From contig JAXHSW010000009.1 in NCBI GenBank assembly GCA_034190295.1, forward strand, positions 1 through 64,000: a stretch of 64,000 bases of DNA, written 5' to 3'. Numbering within the stretch: the stretch's first letter is position 1; every line of letters starts with the position of its first letter. Position numbers and translations under genes: made by a program. Source of the stretch: Okeania sp034190295 (GTDB lineage: Bacteria > Cyanobacteriota > Cyanobacteriia > Cyanobacteriales > Microcoleaceae). The notes under the pieces were generated by a model that did not search any database, was not told where the DNA came from, and saw only the letters and a list, made by a program, of their open reading frames with translations. Of the stretch, positions 36,728-46,379 are shown piece by piece.

Positions 36728-36900
36728 TAATGGATAATTGATAATTACCTCTCCCTAAAAACGGATAGGATTGAATAAAAGGAAAAAAATATTTTTTTTC
36801 CCCTTTCAAGGGGAGGCTTTAGACCTGAATTATTTAATTATTTAATTATTTAATTATTTAATTATTTAATTATTTAATTATTAATTCTTCGGTAAGCATT
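36712..36900 (-). repeat. R1 dispersed element with octamer tail
   Basis: Reverse R1 starting inside the last menE codons (CAATAATTGATAATTG), through ACCTCTCCC and GGGGAGGCTTTAGACC, to CGGT. The end carries about seven ATTTAATT octamers (36832-36886). Confidence 0.75.
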
Positions 36901-37100
36901 TAGCTATGAGCAGTCAGCTAGCCTCCTCCGGAGGAACTACGTTAACAGCAATTAGTAATTATTCATTACTTCTAAGGTTTAGGAAGGAGACTTTAACAAT
37001 AATTTTTATTCTGTCTCAATTTCAAAGGTTATTTTTATCTTCCCCAAAATTAATAGCTGATACCTAATAGCTGACGGCTGTTTGCGCAGCATGACCTAGG

Positions 37101-37235
37101 AAATGCTTACCGAATAATTAAGGTTTAAAGCCTCTCTTTTAAAGGAGAAAAAAGAAAAAATTTTCCTGTCTCGTCAATCCTCTTCTTTTCAAGGAAAGAT
37201 AATTGTTAATTATTAATTATTAATTATTAATTGTT
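37101..37235 (+). repeat. R1 dispersed element, full copy
   Basis: TTACCGAATAATTAAGG to TTAATTATTAATTGTTGAA; the GGAGAGG block has decayed to GGAAAGATAATT. Confidence 0.7.
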
Positions 37236-37358
37236 GAAGAAGGCTTTAGTTATCTAGGCGATTAGTTATTTAGGAGAGAAGAAAAATCTTGCATTGTCTG
37301 AGTGTTATACCAGTTTTATATAAGGTTGTATAGAATGATGAAATTCATTAAATGAATC

Positions 37359-37470
37359 GGGTGCATTTCAATGCATGAATAAAGCCAAAAATTTATTGCT
37401 TTTAGGCAACAGCTCCGGAAGGCAACAGGCAACAAAGAATAGATAGGAAAAAAGTATTTTTGCACATAAG
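37359..37470 (+). repeat. M1-related element, right end lost
   Basis: GGGTGCATTTCAATGCATG, then AATAAAGCCAAAAATTTAT and AAAAAAGTATTTTTGC match the element at 43465. The right terminal inverted repeat is not recognisable. Confidence 0.7.
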
Positions 37471-38058
37471 AAATTCACTCAATAAATCTATCTCTATCTA
37501 CGCCTATCTGTAGTCAATTATGCTTTAAATGTAAGCATTTCCTGCGGAATGCTGCGCAAATAGCCATCAGCTAGCCTCCTCCGGAGGAACTGCGTTAACA
37601 GCTATTATTTTGGGTGTGCAATAAAAGGTTAATTAATTGAGTTAAAATTAAACCTTAATATGAAAGTCGGCTCCCTTGACCTTAAAATTTATATTCATTT
37701 AAACACTATCCTTAAGTGGATATTCTTATGGCTGAAAGCTGACAGCTAATAGCTTAATGCTTACCTTGAAATATTATTCTATGCAGCTTCATCTCAATTT
37801 GCTATTAAGCTTTTGATATCTCCTCGCCCTTTCCTTCCACTACTATATTTATGAGTAACTATTCAGTTATTAGCATTCAGCTTTAACATAATCTTGCTCT
37901 TGAGTAAGCAACATTATTTAATCCTAAATCTATAGCTATAGATAGTTAAATATCGCTCAAAATTAGAATTTTTTGATAACCTCAATTTATGTTTAATTAC
38001 AGGTAAAATAAACCAATGAATATCAAATTCTCATCCTAGAAACTGAGCAATTAAAAAA

Positions 38059-39159
38059 ATGACTACTCAAACAGATTCACAAACCCTATTAACTCCCTTA
38101 AAAATGGGAGATTTAACCCTAAAAAACCGAGTTGTCATGGCCCCTATGACTAGAGCGCGAGCAGGGACAGAACGAATGCCCAATGCGATGATGGCCGAAT
38201 ATTATGCTCAACGAGCTGGGGCAGGTTTAATCATTTCAGAGGCAACTGTCATTTCCAAACAAGCTAATGGCTGGGTCAATAGTCCAGGTATTTACTCAGA
38301 CCAGCAGACAGAAGCTTGGAAACAAGTTGTAGATGCTGTCCATAGCAAAGGCACTCCTATATTCCTTCAACTTTGGCACTGTGGACGAGCTTCTCATAGT
38401 AGCTTTCACGAAAATGGTCAACTACCCGTGGCCCCCTCTGCTATTAGATTGAATCAAGAATATGTTCATACTCCCATTGGCAAACAACCATTAGAAACTC
38501 CTCGCGCTCTAGAAACAGAAGAAATTCCAGGAATTGTAGAAGATTATCGTTTAGCTGCCGAACGTGCAAAGTCTGCTGGTTTTGATGGAGTAGAAATTCA
38601 CGGAGCAAATGGCTATTTGATTGACGAATTTCTACAGTCAAAAACTAATCATCGGAGCGATCGCTATGGTGGTAGTCTGGAAAACAGATTTCAGTTTCTC
38701 AAAGAAATTGTAGAGTCTATTTTAACTGTTTGGTCTGCTAATAGAGTTGGGGTAAGAATTGCTCCTAATGGTAATTTTAACGATATGGGTTCGCCAGATT
38801 TTCGGGAAACTTTTATTTATGTTGCGCAACAGTTAAATAATTATGGGTTAACTTATCTTCACGTTATGGATGGTTTAGCTTTTGGTTCTCACGAATTAGG
38901 TGAACCGATGACTTTGGCTGAATTTCGAGAGGTGTTTACCAGCACTCTTATCGGAAATTGTGGATATACTCAAGAAACTGCTGAAACAGCAATTCAAGCT
39001 GGAGATGCTGACTTAATTGCTTTTGGGCGACCTTTTATTAGTAATCCAGATTTAGTAGAACGTTTTGCGAATAATTGGCCTCTTAATCCACCTGCTGATG
39101 TGAAAATTTGGTATTCATTTGACAAAGAAGGATATATTGATTTTTCTACTTATCAATAA
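38059..39159 (+). CDS. Old Yellow Enzyme family NADH:flavin oxidoreductase
   Basis: A 366-residue FMN-dependent TIM-barrel ene-reductase (NemA/OPR-like), probably reducing electrophilic alkenes. Seen are LKNRVVMAPMTRARA, QLWHCGRASH, FDGVEIHGANGYLIDEFLQS and NHRSDRYGGSLENR, then VGVRIAPNG and the phosphate-binding IAFGRPFISNPDL. The proton-donor region and the paired residues for carbonyl binding (HGAN) are intact. Length is typical. It has its own unique upstream sequence and no operon partner. Confidence 0.93.
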   Translation: MTTQTDSQTLLTPLKMGDLTLKNRVVMAPMTRARAGTERMPNAMMAEYYAQRAGAGLIISEATVISKQANGWVNSPGIYSDQQTEAWKQVVDAVHSKGTPIFLQLWHCGRASHSSFHENGQLPVAPSAIRLNQEYVHTPIGKQPLETPRALETEEIPGIVEDYRLAAERAKSAGFDGVEIHGANGYLIDEFLQSKTNHRSDRYGGSLENRFQFLKEIVESILTVWSANRVGVRIAPNGNFNDMGSPDFRETFIYVAQQLNNYGLTYLHVMDGLAFGSHELGEPMTLAEFREVFTSTLIGNCGYTQETAETAIQAGDADLIAFGRPFISNPDLVERFANNWPLNPPADVKIWYSFDKEGYIDFSTYQ

Positions 39160-39379
39160 TCCTCTGTAATTAGATAAGGAGTAAGGAGTCAGGAGTCAGG
39201 AGTGCATTAGATTCTTGGAGCGGGGGCGGGTTTATCTGAATAATTTGTAACACCATTAACTTAACGCGGAACCCACCCCTACTATTATTTTGGGCGAAAA
39301 TTTACCACTAATTGAATTTCATAAATTTATTCAGCAACACCTAAACGTCTTCTTCCTTCTTCCTTCTTCCTTCTTAATG

Positions 39380-40381
39380 TTAATTTTTACCAACAACTTC
39401 TCGAACTCGATAAATAGGTCGTGCTTGAGATTCGTGATAAGTTCGCATCAGTAACTCTGCCAATAAACCAAAACTAAATAATTGTAAACCAGCAAGTAAT
39501 AAGACAACAACCAAAATTAGTAGAGGGCGATCGCCAATCTCTTCATTAAAGCCTAATTTCAGAATCGTTAAATAAATTCCAAAAAGTAAACCTAAACCCC
39601 CAGAAACCAAACCCAACATTCCAAAAACGTGCATCGGTCTAGTGAGGAATTTTTTCATAAAAAATACTGTTAATAAATCCATCACAACTCGAAAAGTTCG
39701 CCCTAGACCATACTTACTTTGACCATAGCGACGAGCATAATGTCCCACCGGTATTTCTGTAATTCTTGCCCCTTCAATAAAAGCTAAAGCTGGTAAAAAT
39801 CTATGCAACTCGCCATAAAGATTCATATCAGCAACCAACTCTAAACGATAAGCTTTTAAAGAACAACCATAATCATGTAAATTTACCCCTGTAACTATAC
39901 CAATTATCCAATTAGCAATTTTAGAAGGAAGTAGTCTTGTCACTGCATCATCCTGCCTATTTTTTCGCCACCCACTCACCAAATCATAACCTTCATCCAG
40001 CTTAGATAATAATAGTGGAATATCAGCCGGATCGTTTTGTAAATCTCCATCTAAAGTCACAATTACTTTGCCCGTAGCATACTTAAACCCTGCCGCCATA
40101 GCTGCAGTTTGTCCATAATTTCTGCGGAGAATTACTGCTTTTAAATCTGTACGTTTTTCAGCTAATTCTGTTAGTAGTTTTGTCGAACCATCCTGAGAGC
40201 CATCATCTACACAGATAATTTCGTAAGTAAGTTGATTTTCTATTAAAGTAGTAGAAATTGTTTCTAATAATTGGGGAAGACTATCGACTTCATTATAAAT
40301 AGGTGTAACTATAGATAAATCTAGTTGAGTAGGGGCGCTTTTATGTAGGCCCATCTCTGGAGTAGATAGGTGATTACTCAT
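39380..40381 (-). CDS. GT2 polyisoprenyl-phosphate glycosyltransferase
   Basis: A 333-residue GT-A enzyme of the GtrB/ArnC/DPM type. SIVTPIYNEVDSLPQLL, CVDDGSQDGS and TLDGDLQNDPADIP are the nucleotide and metal motifs. GCSLKAYR and YGQSKYGLGRTF follow. Two C-terminal membrane helices (about 245-270 and 285-310) anchor it. It would load a sugar onto undecaprenyl phosphate at the inner membrane face. A GT39-like enzyme, the usual acceptor of such lipid sugars, is divergently placed 292 bp away. Confidence 0.9.
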   Translation of the reverse strand: MSNHLSTPEMGLHKSAPTQLDLSIVTPIYNEVDSLPQLLETISTTLIENQLTYEIICVDDGSQDGSTKLLTELAEKRTDLKAVILRRNYGQTAAMAAGFKYATGKVIVTLDGDLQNDPADIPLLLSKLDEGYDLVSGWRKNRQDDAVTRLLPSKIANWIIGIVTGVNLHDYGCSLKAYRLELVADMNLYGELHRFLPALAFIEGARITEIPVGHYARRYGQSKYGLGRTFRVVMDLLTVFFMKKFLTRPMHVFGMLGLVSGGLGLLFGIYLTILKLGFNEEIGDRPLLILVVVLLLAGLQLFSFGLLAELLMRTYHESQARPIYRVREVVGKN

Positions 40382-40673
40382 TATTAATTATCCTATTGTT
40401 TAATAAAGTTTAATTTAAGTCTAAGTAAGTTGGCGTTAAAATTTGTTGCTATGTAATAAAATGTAAAAAACCTCTAAACTCAACTTTTTGGAGGAGCTTG
40501 GAGTCAGTATACAAATCTTAACTATATTAAGATTTTTCATGCCTACCTACTTATCACTATCAAGCATATATACTAACAACATTAATCAGTTGGTCAGGGC
40601 TTCTATACGACAAAAGTAATATACTTTTTCAGAAATTGTATAACCTAATTTTTGCACCCAGGAAATATAGTTT

Positions 40674-42152
40674 ATGTTAAATGCTTTTCAGAGGCTGATT
40701 TACCCTATCAAAAAAAAGGAATGGTTTCCTATTTTATTGATTCTTGTTTTAGCGTGTTTTTTGTACTTTTACAGAATAAATTTTCGAGGTCTATGGATAG
40801 ATGAATTTTTCAGTATTAAGGATGGGATGCGGATTGCTTTTAATAAGGGCAGGCTACTCTACTATGCTCTTTTAAATCCATGGATTAACATTTCTGATAA
40901 TGAGGTATGGTTGAGAGTTCCAGCTATTATCTTTGCATTGTTATCTGTATATCTAATTTATAGATTAGGTAATGACTTTTTTAGCAAAAAAGTTGGTCTT
41001 CTTGCAGCATTTTTACTAACTATTTCTCCATTATTTATCAATCATGCTCAAGAAATTAGATACTATACAATGAGTGTTTGCCTTGGGCTTTGTGGCTCTC
41101 TTGGTCTTGCACATTCTCTGAAGCAACCAGATAAAAAACTTCCACGAATTATATGGGTTGTAGGTAGAATTTTATCCTTTTACACTACACCTTTAAATGC
41201 AGCCTTTTTAGTACCAGATATTCTGATTTTATGGCTGAAGTTTAGGTTTGAAATTTCCAGATTAATCAGTTATCTAATTCTATATTTAACAATAATCCTT
41301 GCTAGTATTCCTGTAGCTATTTCTGTCAAAAGTTATTCAGGTTCACACCGAGTAATTTTGCCAATTCCTGGTGTGAAAGAAATCTTCCGAGAGCTAAGAA
41401 TAATGACTGTGTTTGCTAACCCACCACCACCACCTTATATACAATTATTAATTCAAGTTGTAACTTTAATTGTTGCTATAGTTATTCTGGCTGCAATTAT
41501 CAAAAAACTTCGTACTCAGGAAGTTGTATGGGTAGCTTCATGGGGAATTATCCCTGCTACATCTATTTTTGTTTTTTCTCATGTATTCTACTCGATCTGG
41601 AATAGTCGTTACCTAATCATTTCTCAGCCATACTTTATATTACTGGTGGCAATTGGCTTTTTTAGGATTTTGGATTGGCAAAAAATAATTGGAGTCGTAC
41701 TGGCTGTAATATATATGTTGGCCGTCAGTTTAGGCTTAGTAACTTATTATACAAGCTCGCAGCGATACACGGGAGCATTAGACCACTACAGACCAGTAGC
41801 ACAATTGATTGAAAGTCAAGATAGAGAAGGTGACATAATTATGTACTCTACACATCATACTAATTCTTTCCCTATAAATGGCGATTCTTTTCCTCTAGCT
41901 TACTATTATCGAGGTTCTGCACCTATATATGTCGATAAGAGGGAAAAAACAGATAAATCAAATCTTCCAGTCCATTTAAAAAATTGGGTTGAAAGTTTAC
42001 CTCCTACATACTCGCGTATATGGTTTATCTATTACGGAGGAGATATGAACATTTTTAAGTCTGTATTTGCAGAGAAATTTACAATTGAATCACAGGAAAT
42101 TATTGGAAATGCAAATATATTATTGCTGATTTCTAAGTTGGATAAAAAATGA
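40674..42152 (+). CDS. GT39/ArnT-like membrane glycosyltransferase
   Basis: A 492-residue polytopic protein. The first luminal loop has RGLWIDEFFSIKDGMR, with the Asp-Glu pair typical of GT-C enzymes. About eleven hydrophobic helices fill residues 15-360. A polar C-terminal part of about 110 residues (YSTHHTNSFPINGDSFPLAY) is probably periplasmic. It would transfer a sugar from polyprenyl phosphate to a lipid, protein or glycan. A GGAAATAT stretch precedes the ATG. The target is unknown. Confidence 0.85.
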   Translation: MLNAFQRLIYPIKKKEWFPILLILVLACFLYFYRINFRGLWIDEFFSIKDGMRIAFNKGRLLYYALLNPWINISDNEVWLRVPAIIFALLSVYLIYRLGNDFFSKKVGLLAAFLLTISPLFINHAQEIRYYTMSVCLGLCGSLGLAHSLKQPDKKLPRIIWVVGRILSFYTTPLNAAFLVPDILILWLKFRFEISRLISYLILYLTIILASIPVAISVKSYSGSHRVILPIPGVKEIFRELRIMTVFANPPPPPYIQLLIQVVTLIVAIVILAAIIKKLRTQEVVWVASWGIIPATSIFVFSHVFYSIWNSRYLIISQPYFILLVAIGFFRILDWQKIIGVVLAVIYMLAVSLGLVTYYTSSQRYTGALDHYRPVAQLIESQDREGDIIMYSTHHTNSFPINGDSFPLAYYYRGSAPIYVDKREKTDKSNLPVHLKNWVESLPPTYSRIWFIYYGGDMNIFKSVFAEKFTIESQEIIGNANILLLISKLDKK

Positions 42153-42541
42153 TTACTTAGGATATTAATATCTGGACAAAAAACAAATAAACTTCCTCAA
42201 GATTTAGCTATTAGATAGTGTTTATAAAGCAAAAATTAATACAGCTAGAAAGCTTAACTTTCGGGAGTTTACGGTGGGGAGTTAAGAGTTTACGAAGTAA
42301 GAGTATTGCCATATTTTCATATTGTGCGAGCAAAACCAACCATACATCAGAATTTAATATTCCTATTAACAAAGAGTATTGGATCACTTAGCCATAAGCT
42401 TTTAGAAATAACTTTTAATTTTAGCTCAATTTATCAATTACTTTTACTTCCTCTAAAAGCAATAGTTGATGACTAAATACTTAAACAGTTTAGAAGGGAA
42501 AGCCAAATAGTTAGTAGTTATCAACCGAGTTAGTTTTGTAT
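42153..42541. other. Intergenic region
   Basis: Nothing recognised. AGAAGGGAAAGCC about 40 bases before 42542 is too far to be its ribosome site. Confidence 0.4.
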
Positions 42542-43456
42542 ATGAAAAAAGTTTTGTCGGCTATTAAACCTTATCTGCGGTGGATTATTTTAGGATTAAC
42601 TCTATTTTTTCTAGCTAAAACTCTTAAAGATAACTGGGAACAAGTGCTAGAAATTAGGATTAGTTATTCTGGGTGGGTAAGTTTAGGAACTGCTTTTATC
42701 CTCACAACAATGGCTCATGTCTGGTCAGGTGTAGTCTGGTTTTGGATTATTAAAGAGTTTCATCAAAAAGTTAATTTACGGTGGGCAATTAGAGTATATC
42801 TACTGACAAATATTGCTAAGTATTTGCCTGGAAATATCTGGCATTTTTATGGTCGAATTAATGCCACAAAAAAAGTAGGAGTACCTGTTGAAATTGCAAT
42901 TTTAAGTGTGTTAATAGAACCACTTTTAATGGCTGCTGCAGCTTTAGCGATCGCTTTAATTGGTTCCACTCAAGAAAGTTTATTTTTGCAGGTTCTGTGT
43001 TTTTGCATAGTTATTTTTAGCGTTCATCCACGAATTTTAAACCCAGTAATTAAATATTTAGTTAAAATCAAATTAAAAGTCAGCAAATCTGATTTAGAGC
43101 CAGTTAGTGAATTAAAATTAGAGCGCTATTTTATCAAGCCTTTTCTGGGAGAAATTTGTTTTGTATTGATTCGAGGTTCTGGATTTTTATTCACTATGTT
43201 AGCTTTCAATTCTGTTGAATTGAATCACGTTTTATTAATATTTAGTGCGTTTAGTTTAGCGTGGTTATTAGGTTTAATTGTGCCAGGAGCGCCTGGAGGT
43301 GTTGGAGTATTTGAAGCAACTGCTTTAGCTTTACTAGAGCATAAATTTTCTCCTGGTATTGTGTTAAGTGCTGTTGCATTTTATCGATTAATTAGTGTTT
43401 TAGCTGAAACTTTTGCTGCTAGTTTGGCTTGGTTGGAGCAAAAAAGTCAAAACTAA
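42542..43456 (+). CDS. LPG-synthase-TM/UPF0104 family membrane protein
   Basis: I use ATG 42542 (304 residues); a TTG two codons earlier is possible. Seven to eight membrane helices are visible, with the family blocks NIAKYLPGNIWHFYGR and LIVPGAPGGVGVFEATAL. The family includes the transmembrane half of MprF, and related proteins are proposed as lipid-linked-sugar flippases. Without the catalytic MprF half, a flippase-like role is likelier. Next to GT2 and GT39 genes it fits a glycan or glycolipid export set. An M1 element lies eight bases after its stop. Confidence 0.85.
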   Translation: MKKVLSAIKPYLRWIILGLTLFFLAKTLKDNWEQVLEIRISYSGWVSLGTAFILTTMAHVWSGVVWFWIIKEFHQKVNLRWAIRVYLLTNIAKYLPGNIWHFYGRINATKKVGVPVEIAILSVLIEPLLMAAAALAIALIGSTQESLFLQVLCFCIVIFSVHPRILNPVIKYLVKIKLKVSKSDLEPVSELKLERYFIKPFLGEICFVLIRGSGFLFTMLAFNSVELNHVLLIFSAFSLAWLLGLIVPGAPGGVGVFEATALALLEHKFSPGIVLSAVAFYRLISVLAETFAASLAWLEQKSQN

Positions 43457-43464
43457 AAAGTAAA

Positions 43465-43606
43465 GGGTGCATCTCAATGCATGAATAAAGCCAAAAATTT
43501 ATCGCTTTTAGGAAGCAGGGAACAGGGAACAGGGAACAGGGAATAGGGAATAGAGAATAGGAAATATATAGGAAAAAAGTATTTTTGCTTGTTATGAGAT
43601 GCACCC
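43465..43606. mobile_element. M1: MITE with 12-bp terminal inverted repeats and 8-bp target duplication
   Basis: GGGTGCATCTCA (43465-43476) and TGAGATGCACCC (43595-43606) are perfect inverted ends of a 142-bp element with no ORF. AAAGTAAA flanks it at 43457-43464 and 43607-43614, a target-site duplication. The inside has AACAGGG/AATAGGG heptamers. The intact duplication implies a recent insertion. Confidence 0.88.
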
Positions 43607-43667
43607 AAAGTAAAGTTATTGTCGTCTAAGTTTGAATTTGTTCTGGAGCTAAACCACCTAATAAATA

Positions 43668-44064
43668 GGGCTTACCGATCTAATATCTTAGCGGCAGCTT
43701 TGCGTCAGCAAAAGCGTTTATAGATCAATGTTTTAGCCTTTTTAGGTCGAAAAAAGTGCGCTTGTTTCAGTCTAAAATGCTCAAAAAGGAGCGCATTTTG
43801 GGCAAGAGTTGCACAGAAAAATCAAGGAGCAAAATATCCGACTACCTCCTCTATAATTCCCATTTATCCTGACCAAAAAATGAGGTCAAAAGCCTCCCAT
43901 TTTAAGGGGATGAAAAAATATTCAATGAGCGTATTTTCGTTTTCTCCGGCTTTAGTCGGAGGTACTGAAGTGCGCAGTTATGACCTTATGAGGCTAACTG
44001 ATAACTGATAACTGATAACTGAAATGACTCCTACCCTCACTCATAATACTTTTTCAGCAAGCCC
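43668..44064. mobile_element. M2 MITE copy 1, carrying a nested insertion
   Basis: TA-flanked ends GGGCTTACCGATC and CAGCAAGCCC. Compared with copy 2 it has about 170 extra bases between CATTTATCCTGAC and TCCTACCC. These extra bases hold a partial R1 (43872-43925) and CTGATAA heptamers (43998-44022). Confidence 0.7.
43872..43925 (+). repeat. R1 partial copy nested in M2
   Basis: ACCAAAAAATGAGG, TCAAAAGCCTCCC and TTTTAAGGGGATGAAAAA. Confidence 0.6.
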
Positions 44065-44187
44065 TAAATAAGCTGCTATTCCAGTCGGAATTATACAAAT
44101 AATTGTCAGGATAAAAATACCAGTTTTAAAATTGAACATTAAATCTCTACTCCGACCCAAAATTACTGCTTTAGTATTTTTTATTTA

Positions 44188-44405
44188 GGGCTTGCCGATC
44201 TAATCTAAAAGCATTTACAGATAAATGTTTTAGCCTTTTTAGAACGAAAAAAAAAGTGAACTTTTTAAGCTTTAGCTACCAAAAAGTTAGGATTAAAGAC
44301 TCACTACGGCAAAAAAATCAAGGGATAAATATATCCGACTACCTCCTCTAAATTTCCCATTACTCCTGACTCCTACCCCTGCCAAAAGACTTTTTCAGCA
44401 AACCC
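44188..44405. mobile_element. M2 MITE copy 2, uninterrupted
   Basis: A 218-bp element with imperfect inverted ends GGGCTTGCCG and CAGCAAACCC, each bordered by TA, as produced by IS630/mariner-type transposition. No ORF. It ends 24 bases before the stop of the GT2 gene. Confidence 0.7.
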
Positions 44406-44428
44406 TATTAATGACAAAAACTTTGAGA

Positions 44429-45397
44429 TTATTCTCTCCTATTCATCTGATTTTTAAACCCATAGCTTTCCCTAACTAAATAAAGAGGTCTTCTCTTCAC
44501 TTCTTCATGAACGCGACCTAAATATTCACCCAAAATTCCTAGAGATAATAACTGCATTCCACCTAAAAATAATATCGCTACTATTAATGAAGCATAACCA
44601 GGAACATCAATTCCAAATATCAAAGTCCGAATCACTAAAAAGCTAGCATAAATAAATGAAATTAAAGAAATTGATATCCCAATATAACTCCAAATTTTGA
44701 GAGGTATTGAACTAAAAGCAGTAATACCTTCAATTGCTAAATTCCAAAGTTGCCAATAATTCCATTTTGTTTCACCTTTGAAACGAAGACTCCGGTCATA
44801 TAATATCGAAGTTTGTTGATAACCTACCCAGGAAAATAAACCCTTCATAAAACGGTTAGTTTCTGGTAACTTCTTGAGAGCTTCTACAACTTTTCGGTCT
44901 ATTAACCTGAAGTCCCCAGTATCGGGCGGAATTTCTACAGGGGTCAAATGTTGAATTGTACGATAGAATTTTTGGGCCGTGAATTGTTTGAGCCAACTTT
45001 CTCCTTGACGCGATCGCCTAGTTGCATAGACCACATCATATCCCTCTCGCCATTTGGCTATAAGTTCTACAATTAATTCTGGTGGGTCTTGTAGATCGGC
45101 ATCTATTGGTATAACTGCATCGCCTAAAGCATAGTCAATACCTGCTGTTATAGCAATTTCTTTACCAAAGTTGCGAGAAAAGTTTACTACTTTTATTAAG
45201 GGATTGAGTTGATGATATTTTACTAACAACTTTAGAGTATTATCTTTACTACCATCATTAATACATATTATTTCATAAGTCATTTTTAGAGGCTCTAGCA
45301 CTAATATTAGTCGCTCGAATAAACGATCGATATTTAGTTCTTCGTTGTAAAAAGGTATAACTATAGACAGTTGTACTTTCTCTTGTTCTGAAAGCAT
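44429..45397 (-). CDS. GT2 polyisoprenyl-phosphate glycosyltransferase (second)
   Basis: A 322-residue enzyme paralogous in type to the one at 39380. SIVIPFYNEELNIDRLF, CINDGSKDNT and PIDADLQDPPELI are present, followed by GDFRLIDRKVVEAL and SLRFKGETKWNYWQLWNLAI typical of the GtrB branch. Two C-terminal helices lie at about 235-258 and 268-292. The final LYLVRESYGF matches bacterial undecaprenyl-phosphate glucosyl- or aminoarabinosyl-transferases. Donor specificity cannot be read from sequence. Confidence 0.9.
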   Translation of the reverse strand: MLSEQEKVQLSIVIPFYNEELNIDRLFERLILVLEPLKMTYEIICINDGSKDNTLKLLVKYHQLNPLIKVVNFSRNFGKEIAITAGIDYALGDAVIPIDADLQDPPELIVELIAKWREGYDVVYATRRSRQGESWLKQFTAQKFYRTIQHLTPVEIPPDTGDFRLIDRKVVEALKKLPETNRFMKGLFSWVGYQQTSILYDRSLRFKGETKWNYWQLWNLAIEGITAFSSIPLKIWSYIGISISLISFIYASFLVIRTLIFGIDVPGYASLIVAILFLGGMQLLSLGILGEYLGRVHEEVKRRPLYLVRESYGFKNQMNRRE

Positions 45398-45509
45398 ATT
45401 ACAGCAGTTTTCGAGTTGATGAGGTACAAAATTTTAGGACTTTAGGGAGTAGGGAGTATGGAAAAAAAGATTAATTTTCAAACTGTACCTCACTATCCGC
45501 GCAAAGTGC

Positions 45510-45625
45510 TTTCAATAATTGATAATGGATAATTGATAATTACCTCTCCCTAAAACGGATAGGAAGAAAAATTTTTATTTATTATCCCCTTAAAAGGGGA
45601 GGCTTTAAACCACAATTTTTCGGTA
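45510..45625 (-). repeat. R1 dispersed element, reverse copy
   Basis: From TTCAATAATTGATAATGG through ACCTCTCCC to TTTAAACCACAATTTTTCGG. Confidence 0.75.
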
Positions 45626-45798
45626 AATAGCAATATATATTAGCGCCCCATTATTTTATTGAGCAGGGGAGTAGAGAATAGTTAGAAGGAACGGAGAATA
45701 GAATTTAATTAGGAGGTCGTCGGATATATTTGTCAGAGTGATTTTTCTGCAATTATTGTGGCTTTTATGCTAAAATTTTAAGGGTTTTGGACTTCAGC

Positions 45799-45935
45799 AA
45801 TTAACAATGAACAATTAATCACTAATAATTACCCCTTCTGAAAAGAAGAGGATTGACGCTTAAAGGAAAATTTTTGATTTTATACCCTTAAAAGGGGAGG
45901 CTTCAAACCTGAATTTTTTAATTATTAATTATTGC
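45799..45935 (-). repeat. R1 dispersed element, reverse copy with mixed tail
   Basis: AACAATGAACAATTAATC, ACCCCTTCTGAAAAG and GGGGAGGCTTCAAACC; the distal CGGTAA end is lost in AT-rich sequence. Confidence 0.65.
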
Positions 45936-45937
45936 TA

Positions 45938-46281
45938 TACCGAGCTAATCTAAAAGCATTGACATATAAAAGTTTTAGCATTTTTTGGGTCGAAAAAAGT
46001 GCTAAAAATTCAGCTCTTTATGCTCAAAAAGTTAGTATTTTAGGCAAGACTTGGGCAGAAACATCAAGGGAAAATTCTTACCGAAAAATTGTTGTTTAAA
46101 GCCTCCTCTTTTAAGGGGATAAAAAGAAAAATTTTCATGATTAGTCAATCCTATCCGTTTTCAAGGAGAGGTAATTATTAATTGTTGAATTCTACCTCCT
46201 CACTCATTCCAATTTCTCCTGTCTCCAGACTCGGTGTCTCCTGTCTCCTACCCCTACTAAAAAACTTTTGAGCGCAAATCC
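45938..46281. mobile_element. M2 MITE copy 3, split by a complete R1
   Basis: The left end is degenerate (ACCGAGCTAATC). The right end reads GAGCGCAAATCC followed by TA. Sequence matching copy 2 stops after ACATCAAGGGAAAA and resumes at TACCTCCTC. The intervening 46079-46190 is an R1 element. Confidence 0.65.
46079..46190 (+). repeat. R1 dispersed element, complete and nested in M2
   Basis: TTACCGAAAAATTGTTG to TTATTAATTGTTGAATTC. Its position in a known host sequence gives a good estimate of the R1 boundaries. Confidence 0.8.
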
Positions 46282-46309
46282 TAATTATTATGTGATACCT
46301 GGCACTTTT

Positions 46310-46378
46310 TCTTCCTTCCTTCTTCCTTCTTCCTTCCTCCTTCTTCCTTCCTCCTTCTTCCTTCTTCCTTCTTCCTTC
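46310..46378. repeat. CTTCCTT heptamer array
   Basis: About nine units with CCTCC variants, ending at the stop codon of the SGNH-like gene. Confidence 0.8.
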
Positions 46379-46379
46379 T

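Larger units (their letters stand above)
36901..38058. other. Long non-coding stretch after menE
   Basis: No gene. It holds an R1 copy (37101-37235), a truncated M1 relative (37359-37470), and two copies of a CATTTCCTGCGGAATG / CTCCTCCGGAGGAACT motif at about 36893-36955 and 37531-37605. A related motif lies at 29526-29600. The last 150 bases before 38059 are unique. Confidence 0.55.
45398..46379. other. Repeat cluster between GT2 and SGNH genes
   Basis: No gene. In order: R1 reverse (45510-45625), an inverted M2 fragment (45712-45790), R1 reverse (45799-45935), M2 copy 3 with a nested R1, and CTTCCTT heptamers (46310-46378) abutting the next stop codon. Confidence 0.65.
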
